IMG/VR virus record: IMGVR_UViG_3300044712_001212 | Coordinates: 1 to 35,910 of that record | Source of the DNA: a virus | Strand: one strand, 5' to 3' | Length of the DNA stretch: 35,910 bases | Part shown: piece by piece, positions 24,278 through 31,787 of the stretch | Numbering within the stretch: position 1 is the stretch's first letter | How the letters are laid out: each line of letters begins with the position of its first letter | Program-made: the position numbers and the translations under genes | Notes under the pieces: model-generated | Database searches by the model: none | What the model was told of the DNA's origin: nothing | What the model saw: only the letters and a program-made list of their open reading frames with translations

Positions 24278-24601
24278 TTATTCCTCTTCGCTAGGCCAAG
24301 TTTCTGCCTTTATTTCTCCTATCGCATCATTGACAATTCTCTCTTCTAATACTTTCAGTGACTCACTCATCTCCTCTATCTTTTCTCTTTCCGCTTCCCT
24401 ATCTTTCCTGAATTTTATATTTTTAATTGCTTCTTCTTTTTCTGCAATTTGTTCTTTTATGTAATCAACTTGTTCTTCTAAACTAGATTGATTGAGAGCT
24501 ATTTTTTTAGGCACACCATCAACTATGGCGACAAAAAAATCTTCTCCCTCTTGCGCCTCTATCGTCCCATCAACTACCCTTTGAAACTTCCCCTTCGCCA
24601 T
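24278..24601 (-). CDS. small coiled-coil protein
   Basis: A 107-residue protein. Residues 1-38 are beta-prone (KFQRVVDGTIEAQEGEDFFVAIVDGVPKKI), and residues 39-98 form a highly charged helix with heptad spacing (LEEQVDYIKEQIAEKEEAIKNI, then EKIEEMSESLKVLEERI), predicted to be a coiled coil. AAGGAG lies ten bases before the ATG inside the preceding gene. Its stop TAA abuts the next ATG directly, so it is probably co-translated with the following coiled-coil membrane protein and could be its partner. Function unknown. Confidence 0.75.
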   Translation of the reverse strand: MAKGKFQRVVDGTIEAQEGEDFFVAIVDGVPKKIALNQSSLEEQVDYIKEQIAEKEEAIKNIKFRKDREAEREKIEEMSESLKVLEERIVNDAIGEIKAETWPSEEE

Positions 24602-24866
24602 CTTTTGGTTTCTCCTTGAATTCCTTTGTCATGAAAACCTTAACACCAGTATTTGCACCTCTAACATTTCCAGTATATCTTTTGCTTGCTATTGATCCAG
24701 GATTTATAACAACTTGTCCATTTTGGAACTTTACATTTTGAGCCGCATATCTCTGTTTTATATAATCTTCTTTGTCGGCATATGATGGAGATGAAGAAAT
24801 TTCACCAGCAGCCCCAGTTACTCTTTTTCTACTTATGATTTGTTTTATCTCTTCTTCGGAAGACAT
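24570..24866 (-). CDS. small hydrophilic protein
   Basis: A 98-residue protein, polar and basic-acidic, with no recognised domain. It begins MSSEEEIKQIISRKRVTGAAG, has a Ser-rich stretch (EISSSPSYADKEDYIKQRYA) and a C-terminal part with GIVINPGS-like beta character (QVVINPGSIASKRYTGN) ending in EKPKDGEGEVSKGS. I chose ATG 24866, which has GAGGGG upstream, over an in-frame TTG 12 codons earlier that overlaps the 45-residue gene. Its 3' end overlaps the next gene by 32 bases in another frame, a compact operon arrangement. Confidence 0.75.
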   Translation of the reverse strand: MSSEEEIKQIISRKRVTGAAGEISSSPSYADKEDYIKQRYAAQNVKFQNGQVVINPGSIASKRYTGNVRGANTGVKVFMTKEFKEKPKDGEGEVSKGS

Positions 24867-24876
24867 GATACCCCTC

Positions 24877-25014
24877 TTACTTATTAAAGAATAAAAATCC
24901 AATTACAACAAGTGCAATAAATCCGCAAATGATGATGAGACCTATTATAAAAGTTATAATAGACTCTGTTATTAAAAATAATAGAGTAAGTAATCTATTC
25001 TTTAGTCTTTCCAT
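24877..25014 (-). CDS. 45-residue single-span membrane protein
   Basis: A very short gene. The protein starts with a basic segment (MERLKNR) followed by about 34 almost continuously hydrophobic residues (LLTLLFLITES, then IITFIIGLIIICG and FIALVVIGFLFF) and ends in NK. It could be one long span or a tight helical hairpin. No good SD lies before the ATG; candidate promoter copy c ends four bases upstream, so it may be leaderless or translated weakly. The stop is followed after 10 bases by the next ATG. Length and hydrophobicity would suit a small holin-like or membrane-remodelling peptide, but the function is unknown. An alternative is that this is only a leader of the next gene. Confidence 0.55.
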   Translation of the reverse strand: MERLKNRLLTLLFLITESIITFIIGLIIICGFIALVVIGFLFFNK

Positions 25015-25017
25015 CTT

Positions 25018-25042
25018 ATTATATTATTTTTTTATAAAATTT
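25018..25042 (-). promoter_or_regulatory. candidate phage late promoter, copy c
   Basis: On the minus strand: AAATTTTATAA, an A/T spacer, then TAATATAAT. It sits between the capsid terminator and the next gene, exactly where transcription must restart. The first ATG (25014) is only four bases after the motif, so the transcript would be leaderless for that gene or begin inside it. Confidence 0.65.
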
Positions 25043-25082
25043 ATGAGGTATTAGACAACAAAATATAGCACATTTTAAAGGA

Positions 25083-25121
25083 TAAAAATAAAAAACCCCA
25101 AGAGATTTCTCTCCTGGGGTT
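25083..25121 (-). terminator. strong rho-independent terminator after capsid gene
   Basis: On the minus strand a 12-base-pair stem (AACCCCAGGAGA with TCTCTTGGGGTT, one G-T pair) closes a GAAA tetraloop and is followed directly by TTTTTATTTTT. It lies 24 bases after the capsid stop and should end or attenuate the scaffold-to-capsid transcript. Confidence 0.9.
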
Positions 25122-25144
25122 CTTTATTAGTAGCAGCTTGGGGT

Positions 25145-26125
25145 TTAGACCAAGGTGTACTTGGCTACGCCGCGAGCATTGGCGATGGAGATACCAATGA
25201 TTTCGCTGACAACCCATCCGAGTTTCAATTGCTTTGGCTCGTCGGCTGGCATGACTTCGATATCTTGACGTATTGGCATTGGACCAACGAAGTCTGCGTC
25301 TGCGCAAGCGTAAACGGTCTTCGAAGGAACAATCTTCGATACGATGATATCAGCAGTCCACAAGCGGCCGAAAAGTCCAGTTTGGAGAACTTCACGGACG
25401 GTGACTGGGTCGAAGTCGGTGTAGGAAATGGTACGGAAACCAGCAAAGGTCTTGATGTTCATAAAGAGCCTTGCGGTTACGTTGTCCCATTGGTCTACTT
25501 GGCTGTAAAGCTCAGCCAATTTTGCCTTCTCAAGTGAGGTTCCGGTTACTGCGGTTCCAGTAACAGCGGCATTCTCAAGAGTTGAGGCATAGTCCAAAGC
25601 TGCGAAGATGTTTGCGTCTTCTTGAGCTTGGATTTCCTGACGGGCGCGTTGCTGCGCACGGTCAATCACGTTGAAACGGCGGGTCTTGACTTCACGGATA
25701 CGAACCGTTGGGTTAGCAACGATTTCGAATTCGGGAACTGAAAGACGATCGCCCTTAATACGTGATTCTTGAACTGCTCCGTTTGAGGATACGACGATAG
25801 CGGAAACGTCGATGTCCTTATCGTAAACAGCCAATGCTCCTTGTGGGAGAGGATCAACGCGTAGAGCCTTACGGCCTACACCCTGATAGTCGAGGTTCTT
25901 ACGGATTGGGTTAGCCATTGCCTGAGCAAGAGCCAATTTGCCGCGCTCGCTTGAAAGAGCCTTGAACAACAGGGCTTCCTTCTCAGCGTCGCTTACAGGT
26001 GAAGAACCTGGTTGGTTTGGCTCAACTCCGGTAGCAAGAGCTTGGGCATACGAAACTAGTCTGTCCAAGGCTTCTTTCTTACCAAAGGCGTTGAGTTCAC
26101 CCTTTGTAGAGAACATTTCTGCCAT
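25145..26125 (-). CDS. major capsid protein
   Basis: A 326-residue HK97-fold capsid protein building the icosahedral shell. An N-terminal helix (MAEMFSTKGELNAFGKKEALDRL) is followed by an E-loop-like region with RKALRVDPLPQGALAVYDKD, a P-domain helix with RRFNVIDRAQQRARQEIQAQEDANIFAALDYA, and a C-terminal region (TADIIVSKIVPSKTVYACADADFVGPMPIRQDIEVMPADEPKQLKL) typical of myovirus capsids. I chose ATG at 26125 because AAAGGAGT lies just upstream; a TTG 12 codons further up would run through that SD. Codon use is more GC-ending than neighbours, consistent with very high expression. A strong terminator follows. No large N-terminal scaffold domain is present, in keeping with a separate scaffold gene. 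Confidence 0.88.
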   Translation of the reverse strand: MAEMFSTKGELNAFGKKEALDRLVSYAQALATGVEPNQPGSSPVSDAEKEALLFKALSSERGKLALAQAMANPIRKNLDYQGVGRKALRVDPLPQGALAVYDKDIDVSAIVVSSNGAVQESRIKGDRLSVPEFEIVANPTVRIREVKTRRFNVIDRAQQRARQEIQAQEDANIFAALDYASTLENAAVTGTAVTGTSLEKAKLAELYSQVDQWDNVTARLFMNIKTFAGFRTISYTDFDPVTVREVLQTGLFGRLWTADIIVSKIVPSKTVYACADADFVGPMPIRQDIEVMPADEPKQLKLGWVVSEIIGISIANARGVAKYTLV

Positions 26126-26132
26126 TTGAGTG

Positions 26133-26336
26133 TTACTCCTTTGATTTATTTTCTGATCCAATTTTCTTAACGTAGTTAAGTCGGATGCAGAATGGCGAGG
26201 TGCAATACACCTTCGCCTTTTTTTGTTCGATAAGAATACGTGCCTTCGCCGGGGTTAGCGGTTTTAGCTGGGTCATGTTGCCGTTGAAAACGATAACTGA
26301 CCTTTCTGGTTTCCCAGAGTTTAAAGAATTAGGCAT
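26133..26336 (-). CDS. stand-alone PLMP/RRXRR-like domain protein
   Basis: A 67-residue protein. Residues 14-53 match the pattern of the PLMP (RRXRR) domain at the N terminus of IscB-type HNH nucleases: VIVFNGN, then PLTP (26-29) followed by AKARILIEQKKAKV and PFCIRL (48-53). In IscB the corresponding sequence is a short strand, a PLMP turn, a helix with an R/K-rich end, AKV, then PFxIxL. No RuvC or HNH domain follows; the protein ends in a short basic tail. The gene lies between the decoration and capsid genes, and its last codons form the capsid SD (AAAGGAGT), so the two are likely coupled. The family resemblance is by eye from the motif spacing. Confidence 0.72.
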   Translation of the reverse strand: MPNSLNSGKPERSVIVFNGNMTQLKPLTPAKARILIEQKKAKVYCTSPFCIRLNYVKKIGSENKSKE

Positions 26337-26373
26337 GTCTCAGCCAACCTCATCTAATGATGGTTTAAGGTTA

Positions 26374-27015
26374 TTATACCTTATAGAAGTTCAGGAAAGG
26401 ATTTCCTGCACTTGGGGCCTTGGTTACATATCCAACTACGGTGAGTCCAACTTCTGGAGTCAATTTACCGTTCTTGGAGACATACAACTTGGCGCCGACA
26501 GCGTAAACTGTAGCTGTTCCTGCACCCTGTTGGTTCATTGTCTCGTAAACGTCCGTTGCATATTCACCAGACTGTAGCCATAGTGTGCACTTGCCGGAAG
26601 CCAAAGTTGTATCATCGCCAGCTTTACCTGGGATAATGTAACTGTAGTTTACGGAAGTTGCAGCGCCGGTATTGGTTATAGTACCATTGGTGTGATCGGT
26701 AATATAGCACAATGCGGCGTTAGGAATGAACGTTCCAGAAACAACGTTAGCGTGAGCCAACGTGGTTTGACCAGAAGTGATAGTCTCATTCCACACAGCA
26801 GCGAGGAATTGCGTAGTCTTATTATCGTCGATGATACCGAGAATAGTGTTAGAAATTCCGCTGTTGGCTACTTCGACCATTGGAAGACCAGTTGGGGTTC
26901 CAGTTGAGGTTCCAGTTAAGAAACCGATCTGACCTTGCTCGAAAGTCAAGGTTGGATCAACTAGGAAGTCGCCTTGTGGACCTGCCAAATTGGTGTAAAG
27001 CAGTTTAAATGCCAT
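26374..27015 (-). CDS. probable head decoration / virion surface protein
   Basis: A 213-residue protein rich in Thr, Gly, Ala and Val with predicted beta structure throughout, few charges and no Cys-rich or catalytic motif. Segments such as LTFEQGQIGFLTGT and GKLTPEVGLTVVGYVTKAPSAGNPFLNFYKV resemble decoration or head-fibre-type proteins encoded next to capsid genes; the C-terminal part reads like a small beta barrel. The codons include more GC-ending choices than most genes in the window, shared with the capsid gene and consistent with high expression. A strong GGGGGTG SD precedes ATG. The decoration call rests on position and composition, not on a recognised family. Confidence 0.55.
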   Translation of the reverse strand: MAFKLLYTNLAGPQGDFLVDPTLTFEQGQIGFLTGTSTGTPTGLPMVEVANSGISNTILGIIDDNKTTQFLAAVWNETITSGQTTLAHANVVSGTFIPNAALCYITDHTNGTITNTGAATSVNYSYIIPGKAGDDTTLASGKCTLWLQSGEYATDVYETMNQQGAGTATVYAVGAKLYVSKNGKLTPEVGLTVVGYVTKAPSAGNPFLNFYKV

Positions 27016-27071
27016 TTTTTCACCCCCTTACATATTTAGTTTGTTCCGCATGGGAACGTATGTTTTATAGA

Positions 27072-27095
27072 AGCCCTTCCCTTTCGAGAAGGGCT
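27072..27095 (-). terminator. hairpin between scaffold and decoration genes
   Basis: A perfect 8-base-pair stem (AGCCCTTC with GAAGGGCT) and 8-base loop, lying 13 bases after the scaffold stop. On the minus strand it is followed by TCTATAAAA rather than a T-run, so it is a weak terminator at best. It may act as an RNA-processing or stability element separating scaffold from the more highly expressed capsid genes. Confidence 0.45.
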
Positions 27096-27108
27096 CAATT
27101 CTGTGAAG

Positions 27109-28977
27109 TTACTTCCAGTCTAGGTTAGCCAACTTGCTGATGAATTCCCCGTCGTTTTCAACTGCTGAGATTCCGTTTTCCTTTTGTCCAACTTGGACAG
27201 CCTTGAAGGAAGCGGTCTTGACGAGTTCTTCGGTTGATGCTGACTTCTTCATTACTGGAGCAGATTCAACTGCCTTCTTGTAGGACATGAAAGCCTTGTC
27301 ATCGAAGTTGAGAACTTGCTCAACCAATTCAGCCTTGGCTTCTTTTGTAGCCTTGCAGAATCCGCGCTCAACTGCGGTCTCTACTAGTTCGTATGCTCTC
27401 TTGACTCTTCCCTTGAACTCGTCCATTGAGGCAACAATCTTGTTTCCACCATCAATATCCTTGTTCATGTCGGTGCCAAATTCCTTGGCGTTTGCTTGAG
27501 CATAGTAATTCTTCCAGTATTCCTCTGACTTGCTGTCTGCGGTCTTGGTAGTTCCCTTGCCCGCACCCTTTGAGGAAAGTTCCCCAGTAGGCATCTTGTT
27601 TACTACTTTTTCAATCTTAACTGCTTGTTCGACCTGGTCTTCAACTTCGGCTCCATCATCGGCTGGCTTTCCTCCGACTGATACATCAGGAACTTCATAC
27701 TTGCCAGGATGAGCCTTCTCGACTAGTCCTTCTGCATCTTTTTCAGAACCAGCAGGAACTACGCCGTATTCTTCTGAAGCTAGTTTGGTGCGACGATCAG
27801 CCTGTGCCTTGAGGAACTTGCCTACGAAGGAAGCTTCAACTGCCTCTTCTACTGGCTCTTCGCTGATTTCAATAGCGCCCTCAAGATTCTCTGGCTCTCC
27901 GCCTTCGACGGCTGCTTCTCCGCCTTCAACGATTCCCTTTGCAGCTTCAATGGCTTCATCAGCCTTTTCAACTAGGGTGTCGATTGAGGTTTCTGCGGCT
28001 TCGATTGCGTCATCGGCGGCGACTGCGTCTTCAACCATTGCTTCTTGTGCTTCTACGGCAATCTTGATTAGCTTTATCTTTCCAGCGGCAGTAAGTTTCT
28101 TGCCTTCCTTCAACTTGGCTGAAACTTCTTTGCCTTCCTTTTGTGCATCAAGAAGACCCTTCTCAGCCTCTTGCAACATCAAGAATACCTTGACAGTTTC
28201 AGCTGGGGCAGTCTTCTCAACTATCTTGGTTTGCCATTCTTCTAATTCTTCCAACTTTTGCTCTACGATTCCAAGACCAGCTTCGGTCTCTGCACCAAGA
28301 TTATCAATTTCTGCATCTAGTGCTGAATCCTCTTCTGGAGTTGCTTCTAGAGATTCCAACTCTTCTTCAACTGGTGCTTCGTTCAAGTCAGCCTTCTTAA
28401 CTAGAGACTTGTTAAGTTCCATTGCCTTCTTGACAAGGGTTTCATCGCCAGTCATGAGATAGGAAACAACGGCGAATCCATCGCTCTTCAACTTGGCTAG
28501 AACCTTCTGTCCATATTCCTTTGAATGACCATATTCCAAGATTTTCTTGGCATCTGCGCCCTTCAATTTCGGTCCCCAAATATCAGCCATGTCTGCGGTC
28601 AAGACTGGTTGACCATCAGCATACATAGTCCAGGTTGACTTAACTGGATTTGAGGCGTTCTTCTTGAGTCCGAGTTTGATTGAGGCATTGGCAATCTTCT
28701 CGTCTTCAGGAATACGCTGCCAGTGCTTCTTCATTTCGAATTCAGAACCCTTTGGACCCATAACTTGCTTGGTCTTGTTGGCTTCGCCTTCGAACTTCTT
28801 GATTTCAAACGGACGAGAATCTTGTCCACCAGGAGCAGTAGTTTCCATGGGCTTGCGATCATACTCAATGCCCTCTTTGCCTCCAAAACCCAACTTCTCT
28901 GGGTTGTTCGAAGTTATTTTACCTTCGTGAGACTCTTCTTGTTGGCCCTGAAACCACGCCTTATTTATCTTAGCCAT
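27109..28977 (-). CDS. probable internal scaffold / prohead core protein
   Basis: A 622-residue, very acidic protein rich in Glu, Ala and Lys. Residues about 195-400 are continuous heptad-like helical sequence (for example VEEELESLEATPEED and the EAIEAAKGIVEGGEAAVEGG region), expected to form coiled coils. A compact block at about 112-190 (STWTMYADGQPVLTADMADIWG) looks folded, and a second helical region lies at 470-600. Location between the prohead protease and the capsid gene is where tailed phages keep their scaffold, and composition agrees. It could instead be a cleaved internal head protein. It starts after AAAGGAG behind candidate promoter copy b. Antisense reading gives a long spurious frame because of the biased codons. 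Confidence 0.65.
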   Translation of the reverse strand: MAKINKAWFQGQQEESHEGKITSNNPEKLGFGGKEGIEYDRKPMETTAPGGQDSRPFEIKKFEGEANKTKQVMGPKGSEFEMKKHWQRIPEDEKIANASIKLGLKKNASNPVKSTWTMYADGQPVLTADMADIWGPKLKGADAKKILEYGHSKEYGQKVLAKLKSDGFAVVSYLMTGDETLVKKAMELNKSLVKKADLNEAPVEEELESLEATPEEDSALDAEIDNLGAETEAGLGIVEQKLEELEEWQTKIVEKTAPAETVKVFLMLQEAEKGLLDAQKEGKEVSAKLKEGKKLTAAGKIKLIKIAVEAQEAMVEDAVAADDAIEAAETSIDTLVEKADEAIEAAKGIVEGGEAAVEGGEPENLEGAIEISEEPVEEAVEASFVGKFLKAQADRRTKLASEEYGVVPAGSEKDAEGLVEKAHPGKYEVPDVSVGGKPADDGAEVEDQVEQAVKIEKVVNKMPTGELSSKGAGKGTTKTADSKSEEYWKNYYAQANAKEFGTDMNKDIDGGNKIVASMDEFKGRVKRAYELVETAVERGFCKATKEAKAELVEQVLNFDDKAFMSYKKAVESAPVMKKSASTEELVKTASFKAVQVGQKENGISAVENDGEFISKLANLDWK

Positions 28978-29051
28978 CGTTTTTCTCCTTTAATTGGATG
29001 AATTATAAATTAATTTATTAGGAGACAGAATCCCCTTGGTTATGCCTTCAC

Positions 29052-29076
29052 AATATATTAAAATATTATAAAATTT
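29052..29076 (-). promoter_or_regulatory. candidate phage late promoter, copy b
   Basis: On the minus strand: AAATTTTATAA, a spacer, then TAATATATT. It lies in the 122-base spacer between the protease and scaffold genes and would drive scaffold, decoration, PLMP-like and capsid genes. A leader of roughly 65 to 70 bases would precede the scaffold ATG, with the SD AAAGGAG. Confidence 0.62.
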
Positions 29077-29099
29077 TTACGCTTTTTAGAAAAAATTAT

Positions 29100-30584
29100 T
29101 TAACCCTTTTTTGTCTTTAAATAACTCAAAAATGCTCTTTTTATTTCTTCTTTATATTCTTTTTCTTTGTGATTAAGAGTTTCATCTTGTTTCTTAAGAG
29201 GCTTTCCGTTTGGACCAGATGGACCTTCAGCGGCGGTTTCATTAAATGTTTCTACCTCTTCTTCACGGGGATCTTTATCTTTAGGATAAATTCCATCCTC
29301 ATCAGCCCAGTGTTCTTTTTTAATAACTTCTTTTACTTGAACTTTAAGTAGAGGATCTTTTTCTCCACTTAATGGCCATGCTTTCTTTACAAAAATTCCG
29401 CCATCACTTGCAACTACCAAATCAGTGTTATCAATATTCTTGATAATCATTTCCTCGATAGCCTTTATTATTTGACCCTGACCCTTTGCCGAGAAAACTT
29501 CGCATAGGTCTTCGTCAATAAAGACACTCCAACTTTGTTTGTCGGATGAGGAAGCCCACCAAGGATAGTCTTTATTTTCAATAACAACTTTTCCTTTGGC
29601 TCCAAAGTCATGTGAGGTCTTGCGTAGTTTAATCTCCTCAGTGACTATTTTTATTCTTCTCATTTCTACTGCGCTCTTTTCCATTTCTGCCTCTTTTTGG
29701 AGTTTTTGTTTGTTTGACTTTCTTGCATCAAATTCACATTCACTATCTTTGCATTGAGCCGTGGCGTTGATGTCCTTAAGGCTTTCTGGGACTGAAAGAT
29801 TTGAAGATGCGAATGTAAGGATATCTTTTTCATCTTGTGTTAAGTCCTTTGAATCCTCATGATGAGACTCAATCGCAGTCTTAAGAGAAGCAACCTTTTC
29901 AAGAACATTTGCTTCGCGGAATGCTGGAACTGAAACCCAAGAAAGTTCTATAAACTCCAAATCATGATTGACCTCATGAACTGGCCACTGTCCCATCTTA
30001 TGACGATCGTTATTGGTCAACATTCCTATCTTCATGCCCTTATAACTTGCAATATGCGGACAATAATCTTTTTCTGTTCTTGCTTCATTGTTACAAACTG
30101 AGCAATTAGAGAATCCGACACGGGTTCCCATTGAAACAGAATTTACCACACCAGTCTCAATGTCGCGTGCCAATTGAGGATGAGATTTTCTATCAACTGC
30201 AATGAGACATTCTACACAATGGTCTGCTCTATTTAAGTAGGCATCAATAACAAGTCCACGAATCATTCTAATATCATCAGATTTGTGGTCTAGAAAGTTT
30301 CCTTTTCCAACAAACGTTTGATAAGAAGATTCTAACTCTCTCATAGGGAATCCATCCCCATTCATATTTGGTCCCCATTTTTCTAGGGATCCAATAGCCC
30401 TTGTTCTAACATAAAGAAAGTCGGCTGATTTCTTTAAAGCCCTCTTAGCTGCAACTACAGTCTTTTTGAACTGCTCGCTAGCTAATTTTGAATCTTCACT
30501 ATTGGGATTCAGTTTTATCTGATTTTCATCAGAAAAAGAATCAACAATGGCATTGTCTGAGAAGGCAAATTTAAGGAATGACAT
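29100..30584 (-). CDS. prohead maturation protease with long C-terminal extension
   Basis: A serine protease that degrades the scaffold and trims head proteins before DNA packaging. The N-terminal domain (residues about 55-190) has the herpes/HK97-type layout: FVGKGNFLDHKSDD with candidate catalytic His100, the strand GLVIDAYLN, and the nucleophile region GVVNSVSMGTRVGF with Ser149 or Ser151. A zinc-like cluster follows (Cys161-x2-Cys164, then Cys175-x-His177), as in many large-myovirus homologues. Residues 240-494 are extra: a hydrophilic linker, a probable folded domain around DYPWWASSSDKQSWSVF, and a charged tail. The extension may be a fused scaffold or targeting region. GAGG SD. Position between portal and scaffold/capsid supports the call. 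Confidence 0.85.
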   Translation of the reverse strand: MSFLKFAFSDNAIVDSFSDENQIKLNPNSEDSKLASEQFKKTVVAAKRALKKSADFLYVRTRAIGSLEKWGPNMNGDGFPMRELESSYQTFVGKGNFLDHKSDDIRMIRGLVIDAYLNRADHCVECLIAVDRKSHPQLARDIETGVVNSVSMGTRVGFSNCSVCNNEARTEKDYCPHIASYKGMKIGMLTNNDRHKMGQWPVHEVNHDLEFIELSWVSVPAFREANVLEKVASLKTAIESHHEDSKDLTQDEKDILTFASSNLSVPESLKDINATAQCKDSECEFDARKSNKQKLQKEAEMEKSAVEMRRIKIVTEEIKLRKTSHDFGAKGKVVIENKDYPWWASSSDKQSWSVFIDEDLCEVFSAKGQGQIIKAIEEMIIKNIDNTDLVVASDGGIFVKKAWPLSGEKDPLLKVQVKEVIKKEHWADEDGIYPKDKDPREEEVETFNETAAEGPSGPNGKPLKKQDETLNHKEKEYKEEIKRAFLSYLKTKKG

Positions 30585-30633
30585 GGTTTAGTCCCTCTTT
30601 TTAGGAATTATCGTAATCTTGTTCGTGGTCTGG

Positions 30634-31014
30634 TTAATGACGATCGCTTTCAAAATCTCTAGACATCTTATCGTAATCGGATTCTTCAAGCAAATCTTCG
30701 GCTTTAGAACTTAGTTCTGCATTTAAATGAGATATTAAAATTTCATCCGTAACATCTTCTGCATCTCCATCATCTAATAACCGATACCATCCATTTACTG
30801 CTTCTGCTGATTTTACATCAAATTCAATTTCAGGAAATTCAGCTGGTTCCTCAAGAGTTGCTGGTCTATATCTGCCAAATGACTTACCTCTATATTCAAT
30901 TTCTGGTTCTTCCGTTACATATTTTGCGCCATTAAATGTTATCTCAACGCTTTTGTTCAGAGTAATGGACGATGCCGTTTTTAGTTTTTTCAAATTGCCA
31001 TAAATTATTGGCAT
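30634..31014 (-). CDS. small acidic protein of head cluster
   Basis: A 126-residue protein, unrecognised. It starts with a basic segment (MPIIYGNLKKLKTASS), continues with beta-prone sequence (VEITFNGAKYVTEEPEIEYRG) and ends in an acidic helical tail (DLLEESDYDKMSRDFESDRH). The start shares one base with the preceding stop (TAATG) and has AAGGA eight bases upstream, so expression is coupled to the acidic protein before it. It sits directly upstream of the prohead protease. A head-assembly role is an inference from position only. Confidence 0.75.
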   Translation of the reverse strand: MPIIYGNLKKLKTASSITLNKSVEITFNGAKYVTEEPEIEYRGKSFGRYRPATLEEPAEFPEIEFDVKSAEAVNGWYRLLDDGDAEDVTDEILISHLNAELSSKAEDLLEESDYDKMSRDFESDRH

Positions 31015-31787
31015 TAAATCTTCCTTAGATGTGCTAGCCTTGAAAATCTTCTCATTGCCTTTTCTGCAAGTCTTGCAGCCTTTAAATCATTGGTGTTAAC
31101 TTCTCCAACTGGCTCTGGAATGTTTGGCTCAGGAGCCTTTGGCTTCAATGCTTCTTCTGGCTTCTTAGGAGCCTCTTCTTTTTCTTCAACTTCTAATGGC
31201 TCTTCTTTTTTCTCTTCAATATCTTGTTCATCTGGTTTAACTTCTTCCTTAATTTCCTCATCTTCTACAGTTGGGGCAACATCAATATCTTTAAGGATTT
31301 TGTCTGACCAATCTGGAGGGAATCCAGCATCGGAAAGAGTCTTTAAAAATTCAAGATCTTCGCCCAAGTTCTCCTTGGTGTCATAACCTCCAACATATCT
31401 CTTATTTACAATTCCCTCTATTCTTTGATTCTCATCTGGATAATACAAATAATAACTCTTAGCCTTGGCTTTTATTTTTGAAAGTTGATTCTCTTCTTCC
31501 ATCTTTTTTGCATAATGAGGGTCGAAGATAATGACGAATTTATCCCAAGGAATTAATTCCTTGAAAGCTTCTTCTTCGGGAGTCTCCATAGGAGGTTCAT
31601 CAATCGGAGGAATGGCGCCAACATCTTCTGGGTCTTCCTTTTTTTCAAAAGGATTGTCTGCGCCAGCGTCTCCTTCGGGGGCTCCTGCGCCTTTTAAGGC
31701 TTCTTCTATTTTGGCGTTTTCGTCTTCGCCCGCAGCGCGAACGATTCTGACGAATTCATCCATTAATTCTTTTTCTGAGTTATTCAT
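31014..31787 (-). CDS. acidic low-complexity protein of head cluster
   Basis: A 257-residue protein, strongly acidic. Residues 20-75 and about 160-235 are Glu/Pro/Lys-rich and probably disordered, with repeated EEK, EEP and PEP units. A middle block (residues 75-155, with WDKFVIIFDPHYAKKMEE and a YYLYYPDENQ segment) looks folded. The C terminus is a basic helix (AARLAEKAMRRFSRLAHLRKI). This charge pattern resembles phage scaffold or internal head proteins, and the gene lies between portal and protease, but no family is recognised. The start uses GGAG and overlaps the previous stop. A single-base overlap (TAATG) couples it to the next gene. Confidence 0.8.
   Translation of the reverse strand: MNNSEKELMDEFVRIVRAAGEDENAKIEEALKGAGAPEGDAGADNPFEKKEDPEDVGAIPPIDEPPMETPEEEAFKELIPWDKFVIIFDPHYAKKMEEENQLSKIKAKAKSYYLYYPDENQRIEGIVNKRYVGGYDTKENLGEDLEFLKTLSDAGFPPDWSDKILKDIDVAPTVEDEEIKEEVKPDEQDIEEKKEEPLEVEEKEEAPKKPEEALKPKAPEPNIPEPVGEVNTNDLKAARLAEKAMRRFSRLAHLRKI

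Noticed and set aside
26126-26161. TTG start 12 codons upstream of the capsid ATG
   Set aside because: This stretch contains the SD AAAGGAGT and overlaps the PLMP-like gene, so ATG 26125 is the better start.
26133-26336. Complete IscB or HNH nuclease system
   Set aside because: No RuvC, HNH or long structured RNA is next to the PLMP-like gene; the neighbours are capsid and decoration genes.
27785-28462. Long plus-strand open frame of 225 residues
   Set aside because: It is antisense to the scaffold gene, and its Ser/Ala-rich sequence arises from the scaffold's biased Glu/Ala codons. It has no SD or promoter.
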